Assembly (NCBI RefSeq): GCF_947488135.1
Contig: NZ_CANKYW010000001.1
Coordinates: 310,001 to 374,000, forward strand
Reading direction: 5' to 3'
Source: an uncultured Marivita sp.
GTDB taxonomy: Bacteria > Pseudomonadota > Alphaproteobacteria > Rhodobacterales > Rhodobacteraceae
Length of the DNA: 64,000 nucleotides
Every line of letters begins with the position of its first letter. Position 1 is the first letter of the stretch. Under the pieces are notes generated by a model. The model did no database searches. It saw only the letters and a list, made by a program, of their open reading frames with translations, and was not told the origin of the DNA. Of the stretch, positions 40,872 to 50,223 are shown in pieces. Position numbers and translations under genes: made by a program.

Positions 40872-43319
40872 ATGACCGCCTTGCCCCCCTCGCTTCAGAC
40901 CTGGTTCGACAGCCGTGGTTGGAGGATCCACCCGCACCAGCAACAGATGCTGGATCGCGCGACGGACCCGTGCCTGTTGCTTATCGCGCCCACGGGGGCC
41001 GGCAAGACGCTCGCGGGGTTTCTGCCGACCTTGGTCGACCTCGCCGAGACACCGCGCGACGGGTTGCACACGCTTTACGTCAGCCCGCTCAAGGCGCTGG
41101 CCGCCGATATCAAACGCAACCTGCGCACGCCGATTGACGAGGCCGGTTTGCCGATCCGGGTGGAGGACCGCACCAGCGACACCTCGGCCCATATCAAGAA
41201 ACGCCAGCGCGCCGACCCGCCGCATATCCTGCTGACCACGCCGGAATCGCTGGCGCTGCTCACAAGCTACGAGGATGCGCCGCGCATGTTCAAAGGTGTG
41301 CAGCGCGTTGTGGTCGACGAAATCCACGCGCTTGCGGAATCCAAACGCGGCGACCAGTTGATGCTGGCCTTGGCCCGGTTGCAGGCCATGTGTCCCGATC
41401 TGCGCCGCGTCGGTCTATCCGCCACGGTCGATGACCCGGCAGCCATCGCGCGCCTGCTGGCCCGGCACCCGGACCCCTGCGAGATCGTGCTGGCCGATCC
41501 GGGGCCGGAGCCGGACATCTCCATGCTGGTGACGGACGAAGCGCCCCCTTGGTCCGGCGGTGGCGCGAAATACGCGATCCCGGCGGTGCTGGAACAGGTG
41601 AAACGCCATAAGACCACGCTGATTTTCCACAACACCCGCGCGCAGGCCGAGATCTTCTTTCACAACCTCTGGCTTGCCAATGAGGACGCGCTGCCCATCG
41701 GCATTCACCACGGCAGCCTTGATCGCGGGCAACGGGAAAAAGTCGAGGCGGCGATGGTCCGCGGCGACCTGCGGGCGATCGTCTGCACCGGATCGCTGGA
41801 CCTTGGCATCGACTGGGGCGACGTGGACCTCGTGATCCAGATCGGCGCACCGAAGAACGTCAAACGTCTGGTGCAGCGCATCGGTCGCGCGAACCACCGC
41901 TACAACGCGCCGTCGAAGGCGTTGCTGGTGCCCGCCAACCGTTTTGAAGTGGTGGAATGCGTCGCCGCATTGGAGGCGGTCAAGGCGCATGACCTTGACG
42001 GCGAATGGCGGGGGCGGGGCCCGCGCGATGTGCTCTGCCAGCATATCCTGATCGCCGCCTGTTCCGGCCCCTTCGACGCCGATGACCTTTATGCCGAGAT
42101 GACCGCCGCCGGGGCCTATGCCGACCTGAGCCGCGCCGAATTCGACGCCTGCCTGAATTTCTGCGCCACCGGCGGCTATGCCCTGCGGGCCTATGACCAG
42201 TGGCAGCGCCTCAAGCAACTGCCCGATGGCCGCTGGCAACTCCGCGATCCTCGTTCGGCGGCCCGCATCCGGCAGAATATCGGCACCATTCAGGACACCG
42301 ACACGCTCAAGGTCAAATGGCGCGGGCGCGGCGGCGCGCCCTTGGGCGAGATCGAGGAGGGGTTCGCCGCCACGCTGACCCGTGGGGACACCTTCCTGAT
42401 CGGCGGGCAGATCGTGCGCTACGAGGGTCTGCGCGAACTCACGGTCGAGGTGACGCGCGATGCGGGCAAGAAGCCCAAGATCGCCACCTTCATGGGCACC
42501 AAATTCGCCACGTCGACCCAGCTTTCCAACCGCATTGTTCGGATGTTTCAGCAGGATGATTGGCCCGAATTGCCGCGCCACACGCGCGACTGGTTGCACA
42601 TGCAGCGCCGCGTCAGCCGCCTGCCCGAACCGGGGCGGCTCTTGATCGAAAGCTTCCCGCATGACGGGCGCGAACAACTGGTGGCCTACGGCTTTGCCGG
42701 GCGCAACGCGATGCAGACGCTCGGGCTTCTGCTGACCAAACGGATGGAGGAAGAAGGCCTTGCCCCGATGGGGTTTGTCGCCACCGATTACGCGGTGCTG
42801 ATCTGGGGGCTGGACGCAGTGATCGACCCCGCGCCGCTCTTCGATATCGAGGCGCTGGAGGCGGGTCTGGAAGGCTGGCTGGCCGGGAACGCAGTGATGA
42901 AACGCACCTTCCGCGCGTCCGCGACCATCGCCGGCCTGATCGAACGCAACCTTGGCGGCCAGCGCAAGACCGGGCGGCAGGCGACCATGTCGTCGGACAT
43001 CCTCTACGACACGCTCTTGAAATACGATCCCGACCACCTGCTCATGCAGATCACCCGAGAAGAAGCGATGCGCGGGCTGGTCGATTTCTCCCGCATCCGC
43101 GAGATGGCCGAACGGGTGGGCGACCGGATCGACCTTCTGCGACTCGACCGCGTGACCCCCCTTGCCGCGCCCCTGTTTCTTGAGCCGGGACGCGTGCCGG
43201 TGCGGGGTATGGCCGATGAGCGTCTGCTCGAGGAAGAGATCACGCGACTGATGGAAACTAGCGGCCTGGCGCAGGTCGAGCCCGCCCCAAGCAAGCCGAA
43301 ATGGCGGGTGCCGTATTAA
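40872..43319 (+). CDS. Lhr-type DEXH-box helicase (ligase-associated)
   Basis: An 815-aa superfamily 2 helicase. Motif I is APTGAGKT, motif II VDEIHALAE, motif III LSATV, and motif VI RLVQRIGRANHR; a long C-terminal winged-helix and Lhr-core region follows. Its length matches the ligase-associated DNA damage response helicases (about 810-820 aa). ATG 40872 is used. The usual partners (ATP-dependent ligase, exonuclease, phosphoesterase) are not in the window. Confidence 0.9.
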   Translation: MTALPPSLQTWFDSRGWRIHPHQQQMLDRATDPCLLLIAPTGAGKTLAGFLPTLVDLAETPRDGLHTLYVSPLKALAADIKRNLRTPIDEAGLPIRVEDRTSDTSAHIKKRQRADPPHILLTTPESLALLTSYEDAPRMFKGVQRVVVDEIHALAESKRGDQLMLALARLQAMCPDLRRVGLSATVDDPAAIARLLARHPDPCEIVLADPGPEPDISMLVTDEAPPWSGGGAKYAIPAVLEQVKRHKTTLIFHNTRAQAEIFFHNLWLANEDALPIGIHHGSLDRGQREKVEAAMVRGDLRAIVCTGSLDLGIDWGDVDLVIQIGAPKNVKRLVQRIGRANHRYNAPSKALLVPANRFEVVECVAALEAVKAHDLDGEWRGRGPRDVLCQHILIAACSGPFDADDLYAEMTAAGAYADLSRAEFDACLNFCATGGYALRAYDQWQRLKQLPDGRWQLRDPRSAARIRQNIGTIQDTDTLKVKWRGRGGAPLGEIEEGFAATLTRGDTFLIGGQIVRYEGLRELTVEVTRDAGKKPKIATFMGTKFATSTQLSNRIVRMFQQDDWPELPRHTRDWLHMQRRVSRLPEPGRLLIESFPHDGREQLVAYGFAGRNAMQTLGLLLTKRMEEEGLAPMGFVATDYAVLIWGLDAVIDPAPLFDIEALEAGLEGWLAGNAVMKRTFRASATIAGLIERNLGGQRKTGRQATMSSDILYDTLLKYDPDHLLMQITREEAMRGLVDFSRIREMAERVGDRIDLLRLDRVTPLAAPLFLEPGRVPVRGMADERLLEEEITRLMETSGLAQVEPAPSKPKWRVPY

Positions 43320-43351
43320 CGATTTCCGTCAATCGCGCGCATGGGCTGAAA

Positions 43352-43369
43352 CTGTCCCCGTGGGGACAG
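43352..43369. terminator. Hairpin between convergent helicase and EamA genes
   Basis: CTGTCCCC-GT-GGGGACAG, a perfect 8-bp stem with a 2-base centre, 33 bp after the helicase stop. No U tract. It probably marks the 3' end of both convergent transcripts. Confidence 0.45.
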
Positions 43370-43462
43370 ACGCGGACTCAAGGGGTTAGACCGCGGGGCT
43401 TTTGCCCGGCACGGTACTGTCCGTGGAAGAAAGGTTAACGTCACAGGCTTCACAGGTGCCTG

Positions 43463-44320
43463 TCACGCAAAGCCAAGAAGAACGACACCGCTCAGGATCA
43501 CACCGGCCCACATCAGCCGTCGCCGCAAATCGCCTTCGCCCAGCAGGACGCTTCCAGCGAGGACACTTAGCAGGACGCTGACCTCGCGGATCGGCGCGAC
43601 ATAGGCGACCGGCGTAAAGGTCAGCGCGTAGAGCACGAGGATATAGGCCAGCGGATTGAACACCGCGATAACCAGAACGCCGCGCCGGTGGTCTCGCCAT
43701 TGCTGGCGCACGATGTTCCAACGCCGCCGCGCGACGGGGGCGAGGAGCAGGATCCGACCAACACTCGATGCGTAGTCAAGAAGCAGAGGCGGCACGAGCA
43801 GGGTCGCCACTGTGTAGGCATCCCACGCCGTGTAGCTGCCGATCAGCGTGCCTGCGGCCAGCCCGAAACCAAGCGACGCGGTCAACCGCTGCCCGTCGGG
43901 CCGGAGCCCACCGGTGAGCATCAGCACGCCGAAGATGATGATCGCCGCACCAATGAGCATCTGGGATGAGACAATCTCGCCCAGCCAGATGACCGCAAAA
44001 GTCGTGGACAGGATCGGTCCGGTGGCCCGCGCGGTCGGATAGACGAGGGACAGATCGCCATGCCGATACCCGGCCTGAAGCAACAGGAAATACCCCAGAT
44101 GCAGCACCGCGCTACCGAAGATGAACGCGAGCCCCGGAAGGCCGATCTGCGGTTGCTGAACCACCATGATCAACAGCGCCAAAGGCAGGTAGAGGATGAC
44201 CGACAGGACGGAAAACAGCCAGATCAGCTCTGGCCCACCGTTGATACGCTTCACCTGATAATTCCAGGTGGCGTGACAAACAGCGGCAAGTAGGACGAGG
44301 ATCAGACCGGCGAGCGTCAT
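43463..44320 (-). CDS. EamA-family (DMT) transporter
   Basis: A 285-aa membrane protein with ten hydrophobic helices in two homologous EamA repeats (ATWNYQVKRINGG... and ...TAWDAYTVATLLVPP). Probable metabolite exporter; substrate unknown. Confidence 0.85.
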   Translation of the reverse strand: MTLAGLILVLLAAVCHATWNYQVKRINGGPELIWLFSVLSVILYLPLALLIMVVQQPQIGLPGLAFIFGSAVLHLGYFLLLQAGYRHGDLSLVYPTARATGPILSTTFAVIWLGEIVSSQMLIGAAIIIFGVLMLTGGLRPDGQRLTASLGFGLAAGTLIGSYTAWDAYTVATLLVPPLLLDYASSVGRILLLAPVARRRWNIVRQQWRDHRRGVLVIAVFNPLAYILVLYALTFTPVAYVAPIREVSVLLSVLAGSVLLGEGDLRRRLMWAGVILSGVVLLGFA

Positions 44321-44512
44321 GTAAAGACCTTTCAGCAGAGGGTAAGACGTGTGTCATCACGCCCTGTCCATCCCCTCTGGTCTTTTCGCCCTCGGGTGTC
44401 TGCCACGTGGCTCTTATCGGCGCTCGGTCCTGCTTGCCGGTGGCAACGGATCCCTAGCCGCACATGGATAGGCTGGGTTCAGGATGCCCCGATTTCGCCC
44501 GCTGATGCAAGT

Positions 44513-44571
44513 CAGGCCGGGCTGACGCCCGGCCTGTTCACTGTCGCTGCGAAGTCCGGGCTTCAACCCGG
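44513..44571 (-). terminator. Two hairpins downstream of leuA
   Basis: Immediately after the leuA stop on the minus strand come CCGGG-TTGAAG-CCCGG (44556-44571) and a perfect 10-bp stem CAGGCCGGGC / GCCCGGCCTG (44513-44536). No clear U tract. The rest of 44321-44577 shows no gene. Confidence 0.5.
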
Positions 44572-44577
44572 CATCTC

Positions 44578-46140
44578 TCACGTCACATCGCGGTAGGAGA
44601 TTTCCTTGACGTCCTTGCCCGTTTTGCCGCGCCGCACGATCAGGCGGTTGAGCGCGTGGATATAAGCCTTGGCCGACGCGACCACGGTGTCGGTATCTGC
44701 CGACTGGCCCGTGGCGATCATGCCGTTCTCTTCCAGCCGCACGGACACGGTGGCCTGCGCATCGGTGCCCTCGGTCACGGCGTGCACCTGGTAGAGTTGC
44801 AGCTTTGCCTTGTTCGGATGCAACTGCCGGATCGCCTTGAAGGTGGCATCCACCGGGCCGTCGCCCTCGCTGACGGCGGACTTGTCCTCACCGTTGATCT
44901 CCATCTCGAGCGTCGCCTCGGCCGGTCCGCCGGTGCCGCACAGCACCTTGAGGTTCACCAGTTGCAGCGCGTCGTCGCCTTCGGTCGTCGCGGTCACAAG
45001 GGCGAGGATGTCGTCGTCGAACACCTCTTTCTTGCGGTCGGCCAGATCCTTGAAGCGGACGAAGATATCCTTGAGCTGGTTATCCCCCACGTCGACGCCC
45101 AATTCCTTGAGCTTGGCGCGCAACGCGGCCCGGCCGGAATGTTTGCCAAGCGGCAGGGACGTGCCTGCGATGCCCACATCCTCGGGGCGCATGATCTCGA
45201 AGGTTTCGGAGTTTTTGAGCATCCCGTCCTGGTGGATGCCCGACTCATGCGCAAAGGCATTCTTGCCGACGATGGCCTTGTTGAACTGCACCGGAAAGCC
45301 CGACACGGTCGCCACCCGGCGTGAGATATGCATGATCTTTTTCGTATCGATGCGCGTGTGGTACGGCATAATGTCGTTGCGCACCTTGAGCGCCATCACC
45401 ACCTCTTCCAAAGCAGTGTTGCCCGCGCGTTCGCCCAGCCCATTGATCGTGCACTCGATCTGCCGCGCACCCCCGGCAACGGCAGCCAGCGCGTTGGCGG
45501 TCGCCATGCCCAGATCGTTGTGGCAATGCGTGGCGAAGACCACCTCATCCGCGCCGGGCACCGTGTCGATCAGACGGCGGATGAGATCCGCGCTTTCCAC
45601 CGGTGCGGTATAGCCCACCGTGTCGGGAATGTTGATCGTGGTCGCCCCCGCCTTGATCGCGATCTCCACGACGCGGCACAGGTAGTCCCATTCCGTGCGC
45701 GTGGCGTCCATCGGCGACCACTGCACGTTGTCACACAGGTTGCGCGCGTGGGTCACGGTCTGTTCGATGCGGTCGGCCATCTCGTCCTGCGTGAGGTTCG
45801 GAATGGCGCGGTGCAGCGGTGAGGTGCCGATGAAGGTGTGGATGCGCGGCTGGCGCGCGTGCTTTACCGCCTCCCAGCAGCGGTCAATGTCGGGCAGTTG
45901 CGCCCGGGCAAGACCGCAGATCACGGCATCCTTGGAGCGTTCCGCGATCTCACTCACGGCGCGGAAATCACCTTCGGAGGCGATGGGAAACCCGGCTTCG
46001 ATGATGTCGACGCCCATCTCGTCCAGCAATTCGGCAATCTCGAGCTTTTCGTCATGGGTCATAGTCGCGCCCGGGGATTGTTCGCCGTCGCGCAAGGTGG
46101 TGTCGAAGATGACCACCCGGTTCTTGTCAGTCTCTGTCAT
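44578..46140 (-). CDS. leuA: 2-isopropylmalate synthase LeuA
   Basis: A 520-aa enzyme for the first committed step of leucine synthesis. The N-terminal DTTLRDGEQSPGATM and the metal site HCHNDLG identify it; the C-terminal regulatory domain (leucine feedback) is present in full. It is preceded by a leucine-rich leader ORF and hairpins that probably attenuate it. Confidence 0.95.
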   Translation of the reverse strand: MTETDKNRVVIFDTTLRDGEQSPGATMTHDEKLEIAELLDEMGVDIIEAGFPIASEGDFRAVSEIAERSKDAVICGLARAQLPDIDRCWEAVKHARQPRIHTFIGTSPLHRAIPNLTQDEMADRIEQTVTHARNLCDNVQWSPMDATRTEWDYLCRVVEIAIKAGATTINIPDTVGYTAPVESADLIRRLIDTVPGADEVVFATHCHNDLGMATANALAAVAGGARQIECTINGLGERAGNTALEEVVMALKVRNDIMPYHTRIDTKKIMHISRRVATVSGFPVQFNKAIVGKNAFAHESGIHQDGMLKNSETFEIMRPEDVGIAGTSLPLGKHSGRAALRAKLKELGVDVGDNQLKDIFVRFKDLADRKKEVFDDDILALVTATTEGDDALQLVNLKVLCGTGGPAEATLEMEINGEDKSAVSEGDGPVDATFKAIRQLHPNKAKLQLYQVHAVTEGTDAQATVSVRLEENGMIATGQSADTDTVVASAKAYIHALNRLIVRRGKTGKDVKEISYRDVT

Positions 46141-46189
46141 GTTCTGGTCTTTCTTGTCTTGTCCCTAACCGTCGGCGCGAAGCGGTTAT

Positions 46190-46227
46190 CCTCTGAGCGG
46201 TCGCGCCGGGACGGCCGCGCTCAGAGG
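46190..46227 (-). promoter_or_regulatory. Probable leucine attenuator hairpin upstream of leuA
   Basis: Perfect 10-bp arms CCTCTGAGCG and CGCTCAGAGG surround 18 bases. The upstream arm (in the minus-strand transcript) overlaps the last codon and stop of the leader ORF, just beyond its run of Leu codons. A second stem TAACCG / CGGTTA (46166-46188) follows before leuA. Ribosome stalling at Leu codons could switch between structures. No U tract is seen, so control might act on translation or through Rho. Confidence 0.55.
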
Positions 46228-46307
46228 CGGATTAGGAGAAGACGGCTGGCCAGCGCAAGAGGCGCGCGTGTGCGCGTGCGAATTGCGATATGGGCCAATG
46301 CGTTCAT
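46221..46307 (-). CDS. Leucine-rich leader peptide of leuA (LeuL-like)
   Basis: A 28-codon ORF ending in LLLIRL, with 7 Leu in 28 residues. It is followed by the hairpin at 46190-46227 and by leuA 80 bp downstream. A -10-like TATAGT (46315-46320, minus strand) lies 7 bases before the ATG, so transcription would start at or next to the AUG and the ORF could be leaderless. Alphaproteobacterial trp leaders are known to use such leaderless ORFs. It is too short for the ORF track, where it is only the tail of the 46221-46523 ORF. Confidence 0.6.
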   Translation of the reverse strand: MNALAHIAIRTRTRAPLALASRLLLIRL

Positions 46308-46314
46308 GGCTCTG

Positions 46315-46320
46315 ACTATA
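46315..46320 (-). promoter_or_regulatory. Possible -10 element for the leuA leader transcript
   Basis: TATAGT on the minus strand, 5 of 6 bases of the sigma-70 consensus, 7 bases ahead of the leader ATG. The -35 region at 16-17 bp spacing is weak (TTTTCT or CTTTTC). The placement supports a transcription start at the leader AUG. Confidence 0.4.
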
Positions 46321-46418
46321 CAAGGCAATTCGCGAAAGAAAAGCCACCCGCGCACAAAAAGACGTCCGGGTGGCTGACGGGCATGCCGGCTTCTTTGGGC
46401 CCCAAGTACCTCGGGGGT

Positions 46419-46482
46419 TTGGGGGCAGCGCCCCCAAGCGTTTCCGTCAACGGAAACGGCACGATGCGTCGACGCATCGTGC
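46419..46482. repeat. Twin-palindrome element, copy 2 with an extra hairpin (after glyA)
   Basis: Three adjacent hairpins. TTGGGGGC-AGC-GCCCCCAA (46419-46437) is followed by CGTTTCCGT-CA-ACGGAAACG (46439-46458) and a perfect 24-bp palindrome with the core ATGCGTCGACGCAT (46459-46482). The last two are the same pair, in the same order relative to the upstream gene stop, as after ribE. In the GTTTC stem an A:T pair is replaced by C:G, which preserves pairing. glyA ends 7 bp away. Confidence 0.85.
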
Positions 46483-46489
46483 GCCCGGG

Positions 46490-47785
46490 TCAGAGGTCGG
46501 GATAGATCGGGAAGCGGGCACAAAGTGCGGCCACTTCACCGCGCACCTTATCCTCGACCGCCGCATTGCCGTCTTCGCCATTGGCGGCCAGACCGTCGAC
46601 CACCTCGATGATCCAGTCCGCGATCTGGCGGAACTCGGCTTCGCCGAAGCCGCGTGTCGTGCCCGCCGGAGAGCCAAGGCGGATGCCCGACGTCACGGTC
46701 GGCTTTTCGGGATCGAACGGCACGCCGTTCTTGTTGCAGGTGATATGCGCGCGCCCTAACGCTTTTTCGGTGGCATTGCCCTTTACGCCCTTGGGACGCA
46801 GATCGACCAGCACCACATGGGTGTCGGTGCCGTGGGTCACGGTGTCCAGACCGCCCTTGATCAGCTGATCGGACAGCGCCTGCGCGTTGCGGATGACGTT
46901 TTGCTGGTAGGTCTTGAACTCGGGGCGCAGCGCCTCGCCGAAGGCCACGGCCTTGGCGGCGATCACGTGCATGAGCGGGCCACCCTGGATGCCCGGGAAA
47001 ATGGCCGAGTTGAACTTCTTGGCCAGTGCCTCGTCATTGGTGAGGATCATGCCGCCGCGCGGTCCGCGCAGGGTTTTGTGTGTGGTCGTGGTGGCCACAT
47101 GCGCGTGCGGGAAGGGCGAGGGGTGTTCGCCCGCCGCCACCAGACCGGCGAAATGCGCCATGTCCACATGCAACCACGCGCCGACACTATCCGCGATCTC
47201 GCGCATCCGGGCAAAGTCGATCTGGCGCGGGATGGCAGAGCCGCCCGCGATGATGAGCTTGGGCTGGTGTTCGGTCGCCAGCGCCTGAACCTGGTCGTAA
47301 TCCAGCAGGTTGTCCTCTTCGCGCACGCCGTACTGGATCGCGTTGAACCATTTGCCCGACTGGTTGGGCGCGGCACCGTGTGTGAGGTGACCACCCGCGT
47401 CGAGGCTCATCCCAAGGATCGTGTCGCCCGGCTTCAGCAGGGCGGTGAACACGCCCTGGTTCGCCTGAGAACCCGAATTCGGCTGCACGTTTGCAAACTC
47501 ACATGCAAAGAGTTTGCACGCCCGTTCGATGGCGAGGTTCTCGGCCACGTCGACGAACTGACAGCCGCCGTAATAGCGGCGGCCGGGATAGCCTTCGGCG
47601 TATTTGTTGGTCATCACCGATCCCTGCGCCTCCATCACGGCGCGGCTGACGATGTTTTCCGACGCGATCAATTCGATCTCGTCGCGCTGGCGGCCCAGCT
47701 CATCGGTGATCGACTTGAAAAGGTCCGGATCGCTGTCGGCCAGCGACTTGGTGAAAAAGCCGGTTTCGCGGTGCGGGGCATTCAT
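46490..47785 (-). CDS. glyA: Serine hydroxymethyltransferase GlyA
   Basis: A 431-aa PLP enzyme interconverting serine and glycine with tetrahydrofolate. The PLP-lysine motif is [21 protein letters not shown] and [11 protein letters not shown] near the N-terminus are typical. ATG 47785 follows AGGAGG at good spacing; the track start is 49 codons upstream. Functionally linked to the gcv operon later in the window through C1 metabolism. Confidence 0.96.
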   Translation of the reverse strand: MNAPHRETGFFTKSLADSDPDLFKSITDELGRQRDEIELIASENIVSRAVMEAQGSVMTNKYAEGYPGRRYYGGCQFVDVAENLAIERACKLFACEFANVQPNSGSQANQGVFTALLKPGDTILGMSLDAGGHLTHGAAPNQSGKWFNAIQYGVREEDNLLDYDQVQALATEHQPKLIIAGGSAIPRQIDFARMREIADSVGAWLHVDMAHFAGLVAAGEHPSPFPHAHVATTTTHKTLRGPRGGMILTNDEALAKKFNSAIFPGIQGGPLMHVIAAKAVAFGEALRPEFKTYQQNVIRNAQALSDQLIKGGLDTVTHGTDTHVVLVDLRPKGVKGNATEKALGRAHITCNKNGVPFDPEKPTVTSGIRLGSPAGTTRGFGEAEFRQIADWIIEVVDGLAANGEDGNAAVEDKVRGEVAALCARFPIYPDL

Positions 47786-47956
47786 GGGCAGAGCCTCCTG
47801 GAAGCGGGTTTTGAGTTGGCGACTACGTATCCGAATTGTGGCAAAAGGCAAAGGTTGGAAAGCGACCACGCGCGACAAAGCCGCGCCATGGCTGGTGCGT
47901 GGCAGAGCTTTGTGCTTGTTTCGGAACGGCACGACCCCGATAGGAACACATATCTC

Positions 47957-48718
47957 ATGTCATTGCGCATCGCCTTTGCCGCCAGTCCCGCGCCGATCGC
48001 CCAATCCGCGAGGGCCGGGCTGACACGTCGCTACGGCGATCACGCCGAGGACGGCGCCGATGTGATCGTTGCGCTGGGCGGGGACGGGTTCATGCTTTCC
48101 ACCCTGCACCGCACGCAGGATCTGGCCGCACCGGTCTACGGGATGAACCGGGGCACGGTCGGCTTCCTGATGAACGAATACTCCGAACATGACCTTGAGG
48201 CACGGCTCGAGCAGGCGCAGGAAGAGGTCATCAACCCCCTGTCGATGACAGCCACACGGCAGGACGGCAGCACCCAGCGGGCGCTTGCGATCAACGAGGT
48301 GTCTCTGTTGCGGGCGGGGCCGCAGGCCGCACGGCTGCGGATCAGCGTCGATGGCAAGGTGCGCATGTCCGAACTGGTTTGCGATGGCGCGCTTGTCGCC
48401 ACGCCTGCGGGCTCGACCGCCTATAACTATTCGGCGCATGGCCCGATCCTGCCCATCGGGTCGGACGTTCTGGCACTCACCGCGATGGCCGCCTTCCGAC
48501 CCCGGCGCTGGCGCGGCGCGCTGCTGCCCAAGACCGCAGAGGTCACGTTCGAGGTGCTCGATCCCGACAAGCGCCCGGTCATGGCCGAAGCCGACGCCCG
48601 CGCGGTGCGGGATGTGATGCGGGTCGATATCCGGTCGGAGCCATCGATCGCGCACCGGGTGTTGTTCGATCCCGGCCACGGGCTTGAGGAACGGCTGATC
48701 CGGGAGCAGTTCGTCTAG
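47957..48718 (+). CDS. nadK: NAD kinase NadK
   Basis: A 253-aa enzyme that phosphorylates NAD to NADP. GGDG is seen in [10 protein letters not shown], and the conserved INEVSLLR and [16 protein letters not shown] are present. ATG 47957 (MSLRIAF) is used; the track ORF extends far upstream on the strand opposite glyA. Divergent from glyA. Confidence 0.93.
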   Translation: MSLRIAFAASPAPIAQSARAGLTRRYGDHAEDGADVIVALGGDGFMLSTLHRTQDLAAPVYGMNRGTVGFLMNEYSEHDLEARLEQAQEEVINPLSMTATRQDGSTQRALAINEVSLLRAGPQAARLRISVDGKVRMSELVCDGALVATPAGSTAYNYSAHGPILPIGSDVLALTAMAAFRPRRWRGALLPKTAEVTFEVLDPDKRPVMAEADARAVRDVMRVDIRSEPSIAHRVLFDPGHGLEERLIREQFV

Positions 48719-48805
48719 GGCCTCGTGTCGCCGTGAAACCGCCCATTTTGTGCCATCTCGCTCCCCTAGGTTGTGCGCGATATGCCAGCCAGGGGATCGG
48801 TCTTC

Positions 48806-49618
48806 ATGCGAATCTTTCAGCGTCTTCTCGTCGTGGGGGCTATCCTTGCTGCCGGTTTGGCCCATGCGCAGGAACGCGACCGGCTGGATCACCGCGGCGA
48901 ATTGCTGGGCTGGGAAGGGGTCGGGCGGCTCGACACCGGCACGGGCACCTGTACCGGCACGCTGATTTCCAAGGATTTGGTGCTGACGGCGGCGCATTGC
49001 GTTGTCGACGCCCGCAAGGAAAACGTCCTGCCCGCCGACAAGATGCGGTTTCACGCCGGGTTGGCGCATGATTTCACCGCCGCAAGCCGCAGGATCAACA
49101 AGATCGTTCTCGCGGACGGCTATATCGGCGCGCAAGACGTGTCCCTGACCGAACAGGTCCGCACCGATCTTGCGTTGCTGCGTCTGGACGTTCCGATTTT
49201 CAGCACCGAGGCCGAGCCGTTCAAGCTCTATTCCCGGCGGGCAGAGCCGGGGCCGGTGGTTCTCGTGTCCTACGGGCAAGGGCGCAACACGTCGCTGCAA
49301 CGGGAATCCGGCTGCCGCCACAAGGAGACCTTTCTCGGGGGCGTCATGACCTTTGATTGCGACGTCACTTTCGGGTCGTCCGGCGCGCCGGTGTTCGTTC
49401 GAGATCAAGGCCTATTGCGCATCATGTCGGTGATTTCGATGATGTCCGAGGCACCGGGACAGGACAAGGTGGCCATCGGCATGTCGCTGCCTTCGGTGGT
49501 CGAAGCGATGAAACGCGAGATGCGCAACGATGCGGCCCGCGCGCCGGTCAGCGCCGGGGCGCGGCGTGTCACAATCGGCGAACGGGCCGGCGGAGCGCGG
49601 TTCGTGAAGGTGGACTGA
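48806..49618 (+). CDS. Secreted trypsin-like serine protease
   Basis: A 270-aa S1-family protease with signal peptide (FQRLLVVGAILAAGLAHAQ). The triad is complete: His in LTAAHC, Asp in TDLALLRL, Ser in TFGSSGAPVF. Cysteines near the active site could form disulfides. ATG 48806 is preferred to the upstream ATG 48773 because it gives a typical signal. Target unknown. Its end is 10 bp from the convergent Lrp gene. Confidence 0.85.
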   Translation: MRIFQRLLVVGAILAAGLAHAQERDRLDHRGELLGWEGVGRLDTGTGTCTGTLISKDLVLTAAHCVVDARKENVLPADKMRFHAGLAHDFTAASRRINKIVLADGYIGAQDVSLTEQVRTDLALLRLDVPIFSTEAEPFKLYSRRAEPGPVVLVSYGQGRNTSLQRESGCRHKETFLGGVMTFDCDVTFGSSGAPVFVRDQGLLRIMSVISMMSEAPGQDKVAIGMSLPSVVEAMKREMRNDAARAPVSAGARRVTIGERAGGARFVKVD

Positions 49619-49628
49619 GCATACGCGC

Positions 49629-50114
49629 TTATGACGGCAAAGGCAGCGCGGTGTCGTCCTTGACCTGATCCATCACGATCTGGCTGTGCACTCGTCCAAT
49701 GGAATCGTGGGGCAGCAGCACGTCCTGCACCAACCGGTTCAGGGCGCGCAGGTCCGTGCAATACACCCGGAAAATGTAATCGGCCTCGCCGGTCAGGGTC
49801 CAGGCGGCGACGATTTCCGGCGTGGTCGCCACAAGGCGTTTGATCGACTGGTGGGTGCCGCTGCTTTGCGACCGGGTCTCGATCTGGATGAAGGCCTGCA
49901 CGGTCAGCCCCAGCTTTTCGGGGTTGAGGCGGGACGGTGTGCCGATGATGTATCCCTCGGCCTCGAGCCGTTGGCGGCGGCGACCGATCTGGGAGGCGGA
50001 CATACCCAGATGGTCGGCCAGCTCCTGCGCCGGGGTTTGCGCGTCTTTCTGGAGTCGCGCGAGAAGCTGGATGTCTTTGGCGTCAAGCGAAATCATGCGG
50101 GAAATTTGCATCAT
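49629..50114 (-). CDS. Lrp/AsnC-family transcriptional regulator
   Basis: A 161-aa regulator. The N-terminal helix-turn-helix (LADHLGMSASQIGRRRQRLEAEGYI) is followed by the RAM effector-binding domain. It is divergent from hppD with about 109 bp between, so hppD and aromatic amino-acid catabolism are the likely target. ATG 50114 and ATG 50111 are adjacent alternatives. Confidence 0.9.
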   Translation of the reverse strand: MMQISRMISLDAKDIQLLARLQKDAQTPAQELADHLGMSASQIGRRRQRLEAEGYIIGTPSRLNPEKLGLTVQAFIQIETRSQSSGTHQSIKRLVATTPEIVAAWTLTGEADYIFRVYCTDLRALNRLVQDVLLPHDSIGRVHSQIVMDQVKDDTALPLPS

Positions 50115-50223
50115 TCTATCTCAGTGCGCAAGAGGCGTGCATGCGATGCAGAGATTTGGTATGACTTCGAGCGCCCATTGCACCGAAACCGTCGTATCTT
50201 TTGTGGAAACAAAGGAGGATGCC

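Noticed and set aside
38889-41327. 812-aa minus-strand ORF over ribE and the MFS gene
   Set aside because: It crosses two recognised genes in other frames and has no family sequence.
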